This document shows, one piece after another, positions 23,987 through 31,610 of a stretch of DNA of 33,017 nt. Position numbers and translations under genes: made by a program. Position 1 is the first letter of the stretch, and each line of letters opens with the position of its first letter. This stretch comes from Lachnospiraceae bacterium (GTDB taxonomy: Bacteria; Bacillota; Clostridia; Lachnospirales; Lachnospiraceae), in assembly GCA_017561085.1 (NCBI GenBank), contig JAFZDQ010000109.1, forward strand, positions 1-33,017. Reading direction: 5' to 3'. The notes below the pieces were generated by a model. The model had not been told where the DNA came from and ran no database searches. It saw only the letters and a program-made list of their open reading frames with translations.

Positions 23987-24524
23987 AGTTCGTCACCTCC
24001 TTTAAGATATGAGATAGAATTAATTGAGAAATATGCAGTATAATTGTCCAATACCCGATGTACCAAAATGTATGATAAGGACAGATGCATATTATCGCTG
24101 AAAATAGGGTTAGAATGATCGCCGTATTCCGTTTGCTTTTTCGGACTTGGTCCGCAGTAGCCGGCGGTCGGTTAGACGAGGTGACCGGGACCAGATGATA
24201 ACCCAGCATAATATATACTAAACATGTGATACACATAAATATTTTCGTTGGTGTGACATATAGTGCCAGGAAAATGCTTCCGCATAAAAAGGAAAAACTG
24301 ACAATCAGGCAAGTAATATAGTGATTAAAGTGAAGCCCGCCGCCGTGGTTTCGCAGCGGTAACAGAAACAGCAGTGAGATGAAATATTCCGGAACCAGCC
24401 TCAGGAATAAGAAGACTAAAAAGAAGATTAGTATTTTACTGAATTCAGAAAGGAAGCAAAGTCTGTAATACTTTTTTAGTTTCATTTCATATTCGGTGTA
24501 TTCCCGTTTTGTTTTGGTTTTCAT
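23961..24524 (-). CDS. agrB: AgrB-like membrane peptidase processing the autoinducer
   Basis: This 187-residue integral membrane cysteine peptidase cuts and cyclises AgrD. The start is ATG 24524, preceded by GAGGAA; an upstream in-frame ATG at 24707 adds residues unlike the family. The active-site region GGGLHFNHYITC contains His65 and Cys72, seven apart as in known AgrB proteins. About five hydrophobic segments follow the basic N-terminus (KTKTKREYTEYEMKLKKYY). The gene runs opposite to the kinase operon and contains the start of agrD in its 3' end. Expression may be driven by the weak promoter near 24615-24641 with the AgrA-like box. Confidence 0.92.
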   Translation of the reverse strand: MKTKTKREYTEYEMKLKKYYRLCFLSEFSKILIFFLVFLFLRLVPEYFISLLFLLPLRNHGGGLHFNHYITCLIVSFSFLCGSIFLALYVTPTKIFMCITCLVYIMLGYHLVPVTSSNRPPATADQVRKSKRNTAIILTLFSAIICICPYHTFWYIGYWTIILHISQLILSHILKEVTNYVRMGYRF

Positions 24525-24861
24525 TTTAAATTCCTCGTTTGTACTTTGGTTTATTTTTGTTGATAAGAGGAATATAAAACAGAAAAAGGGTGATTTTTGA
24601 TTTTGGTCCCCGGATGTATAAATACATGATTTAACTGTCACCAATGAGTGAAAATGAAGCGAAAAGGTGTAGATTGATTGAGAAATGATACAGTTGAGGA
24701 CATACACATGAAAAACAGGATAGATTTGCTATAATATACAGCAGACTATTCCTTACAATGAAATAAGATTTGATTGTTTTTGTGCATACTATCTATGAAT
24801 AGAAAAAGGAAGGTGGTATAATACGCATAGAAACAAAACGATGACAAAGGAGGATGATGAA
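24525..24861. promoter_or_regulatory. Divergent control region between agrB and the antitoxin-like gene
   Basis: No gene was seen. On the minus strand GTGACA (24636-24641) lies 15 bases before TATACA (24615-24620), a sub-optimal spacing that suits an activated promoter. ACAGTTAAA (24630-24638) overlaps it and resembles one half of the AgrA recognition repeat; no second direct copy was found. A further CAACTGT on the minus strand lies near 24690-24696. On the plus strand a consensus TATAAT (24817-24822) lies about 40 bases before the 51-aa gene, with a poor -35. Confidence 0.4.
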
Positions 24862-25017
24862 ATGAGTGCTTATGTAAAACCGATTCAGGCAACACCAACA
24901 CTTTCCGGAAAAGATGCAGTTAGTATACTAAAGCAAGGCGCAATAGCACCTTCACCGGAATCCATAGAAAAGAATAAAAAGATGCTGGAAATGAGAAAGC
25001 GCATCGTTCAGAAATGA
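24862..25017 (+). CDS. Small antitoxin-like partner of the GNAT protein
   Basis: This 51-residue protein has an excellent AAAGGAGG site eight bases before ATG 24862. It overlaps the acetyltransferase gene by four bases (ATGA). The N-terminal run KPIQATPTLSGKDA is followed by a helical, charged C-terminus (SIEKNKKMLEMRKRIVQK). Small size, upstream position and tight coupling match antitoxins of GNAT toxin systems. It is not an obvious ribbon-helix-helix protein, which is the usual antitoxin fold there, so the assignment rests mainly on context. Confidence 0.65.
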   Translation: MSAYVKPIQATPTLSGKDAVSILKQGAIAPSPESIEKNKKMLEMRKRIVQK

Positions 25018-25601
25018 GTTATTTAATTTCTGAAGAGTTTGCGAGAATTTGTAATACTGTGAAAATATTACCAATAAGTTCGGATGCTGTTGGAGATGTT
25101 TCACAGTATGCTTTTCATTGTGGGGAAGCAACAGAGTATGAAACATTTTTAAAGCAGAAGGCTTTGGAACTGGAGAAAATAGGAGTAACGCGCACGTTTT
25201 TAATTTTACACAACGAAACGAATGAATTAATCGGTTATTATTCTTTGGCGGCGGATACAGTTAGGTTAACCATAGATGAAAAAGTCGATTCTGATTTAGA
25301 AAGTGTGAATTTTATGGCATTTCCCGCTCTTAAATTAGGGAAATTGGCGATTAATAAGTCACTAAGTGAAAATGCAAGAAGAAAGGGATATGGTTCATTT
25401 GTGTTGGATATTGTAAATACATATGCCTATGAAATGCTGGAAAATGGAGTGGGTTGCAGATTCGTTACGGTAGATGCAGATATTGAATATAATCCTTATA
25501 CTACTGAATTTTATGTAAAAAATGGTTTTATTGAGAATCAGTCAAGAAAGAAAAAAGGATCCGATAAAACAGTAAGTATGCGAAGAGATATTTTTATATA
25601 A
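25014..25601 (+). CDS. GNAT-family N-acetyltransferase, probable toxin
   Basis: This 195-residue acetyltransferase has the acetyl-CoA loop ARRKGYGSFVLD (near 122-133) preceded by FPALKLGKLAIN. That arrangement is characteristic of the TacT/AtaT group of toxins that acetylate aminoacyl-tRNA. A terminal FYVKNGFIE strand completes the fold. The four-base overlap with a 51-residue protein gene supports a toxin-antitoxin operon. A plain metabolic acetyltransferase is the alternative. It lies at the right edge of the AT-rich cluster that begins after tRNA-Leu. Confidence 0.75.
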   Translation: MSYLISEEFARICNTVKILPISSDAVGDVSQYAFHCGEATEYETFLKQKALELEKIGVTRTFLILHNETNELIGYYSLAADTVRLTIDEKVDSDLESVNFMAFPALKLGKLAINKSLSENARRKGYGSFVLDIVNTYAYEMLENGVGCRFVTVDADIEYNPYTTEFYVKNGFIENQSRKKKGSDKTVSMRRDIFI

Positions 25602-25634
25602 GGCGCTTGTATTTTTAGTACCAAAGTGCTATGA

Positions 25635-25715
25635 TATAATTAACTATAGGATAAACATGGGAACATGGACGTTCCTTTTTCGTGTATGGTATGGTCCAAG
25701 AAGGAATCCGTACCA
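25635..25715 (+). promoter_or_regulatory. Promoter and two-hairpin leader of the FliD-like gene
   Basis: A consensus -10 TATAAT (25635-25640) is followed by GGAAC/GTTCC with a six-base loop and five T residues (25659-25680), which looks like an intrinsic terminator. A second hairpin follows, TGGTATGG/CCGTACCA (25687-25694 with 25708-25715, one G-T pair), ending shortly before AAAGGAG. The first hairpin may simply end the GNAT transcript, but it lies downstream of the -10 box, so it could also act as an attenuator. Confidence 0.4.
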
Positions 25716-25735
25716 AAATCAAAGGAGTGATGATT

Positions 25736-26521
25736 ATGGGAATCAGCATTAATGTAGGTATGAAGCAAGATTATTCTTATTTATTCCAGAGCATGTCTAC
25801 CGGTAGCGGTGGTGGTATGGGGAATTTGAATTTCCTGTCTGATTATGCGTCTATTAAAAACGGCAGCTACGGCAAACTGATGAAGGCTTACTATGCAGAA
25901 ACAGGCAACTCGGCTAAATCTGCGTCCAAGACTTCTTCCAACAAAAAGTCTATCTCAACTGCTTCTGACGATACCAAGACACTTGCGAATATTGAAAAGG
26001 CAGCAGAAGGTATGAAGGAAGTTGCAGATGATCTTCTTGCTACAGGCAGTGATTCCGTATTCCGTAAGGTTAGTGTGACCAGGAAGGATGAGTTTGGCTT
26101 TGAAAATACCACCAAGGAATATGACGTGGACAAGATTTACAAGGCAGTATCTTCCTTTGCGGATAAGTACAATAAGGTGATTGACGCTGTAGAGAAATCC
26201 GAGACCCAGAGCATTGTAAACAAGACATTATCTCTTGTAAATATGACAGAGGCGAATAAAGATTTACTTGCCAAGGTTGGTATTACCATTGGCGAAGACG
26301 GTGACTTAAGTATTGATGAAAAGACCTTCAAGGCAGCAGATATGAACACCGCGAAGTCCTTATTTAACGGAAACAATTCTTATGCATACAGAGTATCCGC
26401 GCAGGCGTCCCTGATTGATTATGCTGCAAGTAGAGAAAGCAACAAATCAAATACATACACCTTTACAGGCAACTTCAGTAATAACTATTCCACAGGTAAT
26501 CTGATGGACGCGTTATTCTAA
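25736..26521 (+). CDS. FliD-like (flagellar hook-associated 2 C-terminal-type) orphan protein
   Basis: This 261-residue protein starts at ATG 25736, eight bases after AAAGGAG; longer in-frame starts have no suitable site. The C-terminal part resembles the end of FliD: KDLLAKVGITIGEDGDLSIDEKTF, then NTAKSLFNGNNSYAYRVS. The middle is helical (EKAAEGMKEVADDLL; ADKYNKVIDAVEKSE) and the N-terminus is Gly/Ser-rich. FliD is normally over 400 residues and encoded with flagellar genes; neither is the case here. It may be a FliD-derived surface or coiled-coil protein. No signal peptide was seen. Confidence 0.72.
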   Translation: MGISINVGMKQDYSYLFQSMSTGSGGGMGNLNFLSDYASIKNGSYGKLMKAYYAETGNSAKSASKTSSNKKSISTASDDTKTLANIEKAAEGMKEVADDLLATGSDSVFRKVSVTRKDEFGFENTTKEYDVDKIYKAVSSFADKYNKVIDAVEKSETQSIVNKTLSLVNMTEANKDLLAKVGITIGEDGDLSIDEKTFKAADMNTAKSLFNGNNSYAYRVSAQASLIDYAASRESNKSNTYTFTGNFSNNYSTGNLMDALF

Positions 26522-26589
26522 GAAGGAAAGATACGTCGGTTCCGGACAGGTGAATAGGTAGAAGTGGATATCAAGAAGTAAAAAGAAAA

Positions 26590-26631
26590 GCCCGGTGCAG
26601 TTAAGAAACACTGCACTGGGCATATTTTTTT
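26590..26631. terminator. Terminator shared by FliD-like and AraC genes (convergent)
   Basis: GCCCGGTGCAGT (26590-26601) pairs with ACTGCACTGGGC (26610-26621) through one G-T pair, followed by ATATTTTTTT on the plus strand. The minus-strand side reads into CTTTTC. The right arm lies inside the end of the AraC gene. Confidence 0.85.
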
Positions 26632-27455
26632 GGTGAAATGCCGACGGCCTTCGTGAAGGCCTTATAAAAGTTGCTGTAGTCTGTAAAACCGCTTTTTTCA
26701 TAGGCTTCGGAAACACTCAGTCCCTCACTTAACAGGGCTTTGGCGATACTGATGCGTCTGGCACTGATATATTTATTGATGGTGGTTCCGGTGGCTGATT
26801 TGAAAATCCGGCAGATATAGGATTCGCTTAGGAAAAATTCCCCGGCGAGCGCATCAATCGTGATGGGAGTAGCAATATTGCGGTTAATATAAGCAAGAAT
26901 TTCATCCACCTGATGATTGTATACATGGGAATCGTCCTCAAGATATTTGCTGGCCTGCAGTGTGTTACTAACCAGCACCATAAGCTCCATAAATGCTGCT
27001 TTTTCAATGATATCATGCCCGAAACCGTTTGCTCCCGTGATTTTATTTATCAGATACAAAAAGCGCTTTTGCTGTTCACGGCCCAGAGAGATTTTGTGAC
27101 TGAAACCATCATACCGCTTGGAAAAACAGGCGTCCAAATCGGTCGTATCTGAGGATAACTTTTTGATGTATTCCGGATAAATGGACACAATAAGCCGTTC
27201 ATGAATCATCTTGTCAATCTGGGTAAGCTTATGGCTTTCGTATTGATTGATGATGAAAATATCGCCCGGCTCAATGGAATAAAATCGGTTGTCGATCAGG
27301 AACTGCTTTCCGCCGGAAATAGAATAATAGATTTCGTAGCAGTCATGGATGTGCATATCCATGACTTTTTCTTCGGAATAAAGGTGGGCAATGGAGAAGG
27401 TCTGTGTAGAAATGCACTGCTCAATGGCCCGTTTGTTTGAATAAATTTCTTCCAT
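26601..27455 (-). CDS. AraC-family transcriptional regulator
   Basis: This 284-residue protein starts at ATG 27455 with AAAGGATG upstream; an earlier in-frame ATG at 27506 lacks a site and adds atypical residues. The N-terminal part is a cupin-type sensing domain (about 25-165; MHIHDCYEIYYSISGG and EPGDIFIINQYESHKL). The C-terminal part has two helix-turn-helix motifs (about 180-280; ITIDALAGEFFLSESYICRIF and SEAYEKSGFTDYSNFYKAF). It is divergent from the KDPG aldolase and KDG kinase genes, so it probably activates them in response to a sugar acid. A widely spaced inverted repeat lies in the shared intergenic region. Confidence 0.92.
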   Translation of the reverse strand: MEEIYSNKRAIEQCISTQTFSIAHLYSEEKVMDMHIHDCYEIYYSISGGKQFLIDNRFYSIEPGDIFIINQYESHKLTQIDKMIHERLIVSIYPEYIKKLSSDTTDLDACFSKRYDGFSHKISLGREQQKRFLYLINKITGANGFGHDIIEKAAFMELMVLVSNTLQASKYLEDDSHVYNHQVDEILAYINRNIATPITIDALAGEFFLSESYICRIFKSATGTTINKYISARRISIAKALLSEGLSVSEAYEKSGFTDYSNFYKAFTKAVGISPKKYAQCSVS

Positions 27456-27500
27456 AAAGGGACATCCTTTCGGTGACTTTAGGCTGGCGCATGCAAATAA

Positions 27501-27607
27501 AAACATATGGATACGCAGATTCTAAATTTATTATAAGAAAAAGGTTCAAGATTTGCAATGTTTTTATCCATATTTGAAAGGACATAGATAATTTCATATA
27601 TTATAAT
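27501..27607. promoter_or_regulatory. Inverted half-sites and promoter before the KDPG aldolase gene
   Basis: ACATATGGATA (within 27501-27513) and TATCCATATTT (27565-27575) are inverted copies of one 10-11 base element, about 50 bases apart. A consensus TATAAT (27602-27607) follows with no good -35 box, as expected for an activator-dependent promoter. The likely binder is the divergent AraC protein; this is inferred. Confidence 0.5.
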
Positions 27608-27673
27608 ACAAATTAAGTAGAAAGTGAAATTTTTTGGATAAACTCATAAACAGAAAGAAAAAAGGAGAGTGCC

Positions 27674-28639
27674 ATGAACGCAGTATTAGAACAAATCAGT
27701 AAAATCGGTATTGTACCGGTAGTGAAAATTGACAGGGCAGAAGATGCGCTTCCTCTTGCGAAAGCGCTTTGTGCAGGCGGACTTCCCTGTGCGGAAGTGA
27801 CCTTCCGTACCGATGCGGCAGCAGAAGCAATTAAGATTATGGTGGACAACTTCCCGAATATGTGCGTGGGAGCAGGTACCGTATTAAATGCAGCGCAGGT
27901 GGATGCGGCAGTGGACGCCGGAGCTAAGTTTATCGTAAGTCCGGGCCTGAATCCCAACACAGTGAAATATTGTATCGAAAAAGGTGTTCCGATTACACCC
28001 GGTACATCAAGTCCCAGCGATATTGAAGCGGCTATTGAACTTGGTCTTGACGTGGTGAAATTTTTCCCTGCAGAGCAGTCAGGTGGTCTTGCGAAGATTA
28101 AAGCCATGGCAGCACCTTATGTAAATATGAAATTCATGCCTACCGGCGGTATCAGTGCCAAGAATTTGAATTCTTATCTGGACTTCCCCAAGATTATTGC
28201 CTGCGGCGGTTCCTGGATGGTTCCCGGTGACCTCATTAATGCCGGCGCTTGGGATGAGATTGAAAAGCTGACCAGAGAAGCTGTACAGACCATGCTTGGT
28301 TTTGAACTGGCTCATGTCGGTGTGAATGCCGAAAGCGAAGAAGAAGCAGTGAAAGCGGCAAACCGTTTTGCATTTTTGTTTGGTATGCCTGCGAAGGTTG
28401 GCATTAGCTCCGTATTTGCGGGAAGTGCCCTGGAAGTTATGAAAATTCCTTACCTTGGCAAAAACGGCCACATTGCCATCAGAACCAATTACATTGACAG
28501 GGCAGTGAATTATATGACCACCGTACTTGGCGTGGAATTCAACGAAGAATCCGCAAAGAGAGATGAAAAGGGCGCGTTAAAGGCCATTTACCTTCAGGAA
28601 GAAATCGGCGGTTTTGCAGTACATTTAGTTCAGAAATAA
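27674..28639 (+). CDS. eda: KDPG/KHG aldolase fused to a VOC-like domain
   Basis: This 321-residue protein has residues 1 to about 208 forming a complete class I KDPG/KHG aldolase, which cleaves 2-keto-3-deoxy-6-phosphogluconate to pyruvate and glyceraldehyde 3-phosphate. Glu41 (AEVTFRT) and the Schiff-base Lys129 (DVVKFFPAE) are present, as is the phosphate-binding MPTGGIS. About 110 additional residues (210-321) start FELAHVGVNAES and end in GGFAVHLVQK. They look like a vicinal-oxygen-chelate (glyoxalase-like) module with two beta-alpha units. AAAAGGAGAG precedes the ATG. It forms an operon with the KDG kinase gene 70 bases downstream. Confidence 0.92.
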   Translation: MNAVLEQISKIGIVPVVKIDRAEDALPLAKALCAGGLPCAEVTFRTDAAAEAIKIMVDNFPNMCVGAGTVLNAAQVDAAVDAGAKFIVSPGLNPNTVKYCIEKGVPITPGTSSPSDIEAAIELGLDVVKFFPAEQSGGLAKIKAMAAPYVNMKFMPTGGISAKNLNSYLDFPKIIACGGSWMVPGDLINAGAWDEIEKLTREAVQTMLGFELAHVGVNAESEEEAVKAANRFAFLFGMPAKVGISSVFAGSALEVMKIPYLGKNGHIAIRTNYIDRAVNYMTTVLGVEFNEESAKRDEKGALKAIYLQEEIGGFAVHLVQK

Positions 28640-28709
28640 AGTGTGAAGAATTGCGTACGGGATTTGAGCCTGTGCAAACAAATTTAAAAATAAAGAGAGG
28701 TATGTAAAT

Positions 28710-29741
28710 ATGGCAAAAGTAATTACCATGGGCGAAATTATGCTCAGATTATCAACACCCAATAATGAAAAATTTATTCAGGCAGACGAATTTGATATTA
28801 ACTATGGCGGCGGCGAAGCCAACGTGGCGGTATCCCTTGCCAATTACGGACATAATGCAGAATTTGTAACCGCAGTACCGAACAATGAAATCGGTGAATG
28901 CGCGGTAGCGGCTCTGCGCAAGTACAATGTAGACACAAAGCATATTGCTAAATGTGGCGAAAGACTTGGTATTTATTTCTTAGAGACAGGTTCTTCCATG
29001 AGACCTTCTAAGGTGGTTTACGACAGAGCACATTCTTCCATCTCCACAGCAACAGAAGCAGATTTTGATTTTGACGCTATTTTTGAAGGAGCAGACTGGT
29101 TCCATTTTACAGGAATTACTCCTGCAGTTTCCGACAGTGCTGCGCTCCTTACCGAAAAAGCACTGATCGCTGCCAAAAAGCATGGCGTGAAGGTTTCCGT
29201 AGATTTAAACTTCCGTAAGAAATTATGGTCTTCCGAGAAGGCGCAGAAGGTTATGACGAACCTGATGAAATATGTGGATGTATGTATCGGTAACGAAGAA
29301 GATGCTGAACTGGTTCTCGGCTTTAAGCCCGGAGAAACTGATGTTACCAGCGGAGAATTAGAGCTTGCGGGATACAAATCTATTTTTGAACAGATGGTAG
29401 AGAAATTCAACTTTGAATACTGTGTATCTTCCCTTCGTGTAAGCCGTTCCGCTTCCGATAACGGTTGGTCCGCTTGTATTTACAACAGAGATACCAAGGA
29501 GTTTTATCATTCCAAGGAATACAGCATTCATCCCATCGTAGACCGTGTAGGAGGCGGAGATTCCTTCGCAGGCGGTGTGATTTGCGGACTGCTTGACGGA
29601 AAAGATTTTAAAGCAGCCCTTGAGTTTGGTGTAGCTGCATCTGCATTAAAGCACACCATCCCCGGTGACTTTAACTTAGTTTCCAGAAAAGAAGTAGAAA
29701 CCCTGGCAGGCGGCGACGCTTCCGGACGTGTACAGAGATAA
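28710..29741 (+). CDS. kdgK: 2-keto-3-deoxygluconate kinase (PfkB family)
   Basis: This 343-residue ribokinase-type sugar kinase has an N-terminal substrate-binding motif (GGGEANVAVSLANYG). The C-terminal PfkB signature DRVGGGDSFAGG carries the catalytic base Asp284. Position next to a KDPG aldolase supports 2-keto-3-deoxygluconate as substrate, giving the aldolase its phosphorylated substrate in uronate or pectin breakdown; the sequence alone would also allow another ketose. A good AGAGAGG site precedes ATG 28710. Confidence 0.9.
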   Translation: MAKVITMGEIMLRLSTPNNEKFIQADEFDINYGGGEANVAVSLANYGHNAEFVTAVPNNEIGECAVAALRKYNVDTKHIAKCGERLGIYFLETGSSMRPSKVVYDRAHSSISTATEADFDFDAIFEGADWFHFTGITPAVSDSAALLTEKALIAAKKHGVKVSVDLNFRKKLWSSEKAQKVMTNLMKYVDVCIGNEEDAELVLGFKPGETDVTSGELELAGYKSIFEQMVEKFNFEYCVSSLRVSRSASDNGWSACIYNRDTKEFYHSKEYSIHPIVDRVGGGDSFAGGVICGLLDGKDFKAALEFGVAASALKHTIPGDFNLVSRKEVETLAGGDASGRVQR

Positions 29742-29828
29742 AAAACTTGCTAATTTGCTCCCGGAATGATATATTTATATCCGTTGTGTAAATATATGGT
29801 GAAAAACACCGAATCGAGGAGGAAAATA

Positions 29829-30581
29829 ATGAAAAAGAAATTAGCAGTATTAGTATTAGCATCTGCAATGATGTTAAGCGCATGCGGCGGTAAAGAAACT
29901 GTTGCGGATGATGTTGAAGCAGCAGTAGAAGAAACTGTGGACGACGCAGAAGGAACTGTTGAAACAGAAGTAGAAGAAACTGTGGAAGAAGTTGCTGACG
30001 ATGTAGAAGAAATAGTTGAAGAAGTTGTTGAAGATGCAGAAGAAGCACTTGATTATGCCAAGGGAACTCTTATCGAAAACGGATGGGAAAGCAAGTGGCT
30101 TGGTCTTCGTTTTACAGCACCTGAAGGTATGGTAATGTCAACGGAAGAAGAGCTGGCTGAAATAATGGGAGTCGGACAGGAAATTTTAGCACAGGACTTT
30201 TCAGAGCAGCAGTTGGCATATGCTGAACTTGCTACTGTATATGAAATGATGTGTTCTGATGCAATGGGTACCAATGTGATTTTAATGGCTGAAAAGCTTC
30301 CCATGACTTTAACAGAAGAACAGTATATCGAAATTCTTGCAAATCAGATGACTTCCGTAACAGCAATACAGTATGAAGTTGAAAGCAATGATGAAGTTGT
30401 TACACTGGGAGGCATCCCTTTTAACAAGTTAGCATGTGTGGCTGATTATGAAGGCATTTCTTTGTGTCAGGACTACTATATTAAAATCAAAGATAACAGA
30501 GCAGTAGCAATTGCAATTACTTATACAGATGCGACGGCAGATGTTTACGCTGGCATTTTAAACGGATTTACAGCATATTAA
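29829..30581 (+). CDS. Lipoprotein with acidic Val/Glu-rich repeat segment
   Basis: This 250-residue protein starts at ATG 29829 with GAGGAGG upstream; an earlier in-frame ATG at 29766 has none. The lipoprotein signal ends in lipobox LSAC followed by GGKE. Residues about 24-75 are almost only Val, Glu, Asp, Ala and Thr (for example VEETVEEVADDVEEIVEEVV), probably an amphipathic helix or spacer holding the domain off the membrane. The rest (about 80-250) is a compact globular domain of unknown family. Upstream at 29769-29797 lies a perfect ATATATTTA/TAAATATAT dyad. Its terminator is at 30593. Confidence 0.78.
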   Translation: MKKKLAVLVLASAMMLSACGGKETVADDVEAAVEETVDDAEGTVETEVEETVEEVADDVEEIVEEVVEDAEEALDYAKGTLIENGWESKWLGLRFTAPEGMVMSTEEELAEIMGVGQEILAQDFSEQQLAYAELATVYEMMCSDAMGTNVILMAEKLPMTLTEEQYIEILANQMTSVTAIQYEVESNDEVVTLGGIPFNKLACVADYEGISLCQDYYIKIKDNRAVAIAITYTDATADVYAGILNGFTAY

Positions 30582-30592
30582 GAAATTTACAG

Positions 30593-30630
30593 ATTCCGCA
30601 GGCTTTAGGCTTGCGGGATTTTTTTGTTTT
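30593..30630 (+). terminator. Terminator after the acidic lipoprotein gene
   Basis: ATTCCGCAGGC, loop TTTA, GGCTTGCGGGAT (two G-T pairs) is followed by seven T residues, 11 bases after the stop codon. Confidence 0.9.
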
Positions 30631-30726
30631 ATGTTATATTAATTAAAACAGGCTCAGAGTAGTAGCATTGGGAATAATATTAGTATATAGGCAGATATCC
30701 GCGTTGGGATATCGGAAAGAGGGAAT

Positions 30727-31521
30727 ATGAATCAGGCAATTTTGTGGGCGGCAGCAGGTACGGGATTTACATTTTTGATGACAGCACTTGGTGCCGGCGT
30801 TGTATTCATTTTTAAGAAAGATATGGGCAAAAATGTACAAAGAGCCTTTCTTGGTTTTGCTGCAGGTGTTATGATGGCAGCCTCTGTATGGTCCTTACTG
30901 ATACCGGCAATTGAAGAAGCGGAAAGTGCAGGGAAAATAGGATTTATTCCGGCAGCCGGAGGTTTTGTTTTAGGCGGTCTGTTTCTTATGTTATTAGACT
31001 ATTTAATGCCGCATTTACACATTGGTGAAGACAAACCGGAAGGTATGACTTCGTCCTTCCGCAGAACGACGCTTCTTATTTTGGCAGTGACCCTGCACAA
31101 TATTCCGGAAGGAATGGCAGTAGGCCTTGCATTTGCGGTAGCATCCCAGCATCCGGGACAGGAGGGATTATTTGCCACAGCCCTTGCTTTGGCAGTGGGT
31201 ATGGGTATCCAGAATTTCCCCGAAGGAGCAGCCATTGCTTTGCCCTTAAGGCAGGAAGGAATGAGCCGGTTTAAAGCATTCTTCTTCGGAAGTTTGTCCG
31301 GAATTGTGGAACTGATTTTCGGTGTGGGCATTACATTAATTGCAACGCAGATTGCGCCTTATTTACCGTGGTTTTTGGCATTTGCGGCCGGTGCCATGAT
31401 TTATGTGGTAGTAGAAGAATTGATTCCGGAAGCCAACCAGGGAGGCCATTCCAATTTGGGAACAATCGGTGTTATGCTTGGATTTTTGATCATGATGGTG
31501 CTGGATGTAGCACTGGGATAA
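30727..31521 (+). CDS. ZIP-family metal transporter
   Basis: This 264-residue protein has eight predicted membrane helices. The ZIP metal-binding helices are intact: helix IV LHNIPEGMAVGLAFA and helix V NFPEGAAIALPL, with EELIPEA near the C-terminus. It probably moves zinc, iron or manganese into the cytoplasm. A histidine-containing cytoplasmic loop (PHLHIGEDKPEG) lies between helices III and IV. An AGAGGG site precedes the ATG. It stands as a single gene ending at a large hairpin. Confidence 0.93.
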   Translation: MNQAILWAAAGTGFTFLMTALGAGVVFIFKKDMGKNVQRAFLGFAAGVMMAASVWSLLIPAIEEAESAGKIGFIPAAGGFVLGGLFLMLLDYLMPHLHIGEDKPEGMTSSFRRTTLLILAVTLHNIPEGMAVGLAFAVASQHPGQEGLFATALALAVGMGIQNFPEGAAIALPLRQEGMSRFKAFFFGSLSGIVELIFGVGITLIATQIAPYLPWFLAFAAGAMIYVVVEELIPEANQGGHSNLGTIGVMLGFLIMMVLDVALG

Positions 31522-31540
31522 GTACTAAGAAAAGAGAGAG

Positions 31541-31600
31541 GAAGCGCGCTGTAAGGTATGGGATTAAAAAAATCTTTATGCTTGACAGCGCTTCTTTTAT
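31541..31600 (+). terminator. Terminator after ZIP gene, overlapping the next promoter
   Basis: GAAGCG(CG)CTGT pairs with ACAGCGCTTC (31585-31594) around an inner GATT/AATC hairpin and is followed by TTTTAT. The right arm overlaps the -35 box of the EssC promoter. Confidence 0.7.
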
Positions 31601-31610
31601 CTGTTACGAT
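31582..31610 (+). promoter_or_regulatory. Promoter of the EssC-like gene
   Basis: A consensus TTGACA (31582-31587), a 17-base spacer and TACGAT (31605-31610). The expected leader is about 100 bases and contains the small hairpin GACCT-TATC-AGGTC before the ribosome site. Confidence 0.65.

Noticed and set aside
24522-24707. N-terminal 61-residue extension of agrB
   Set aside because: No ribosome site at 24707, composition unlike AgrB, and the extension would cover the likely agrB promoter; ATG 24524 has GAGGAA and gives the normal length.
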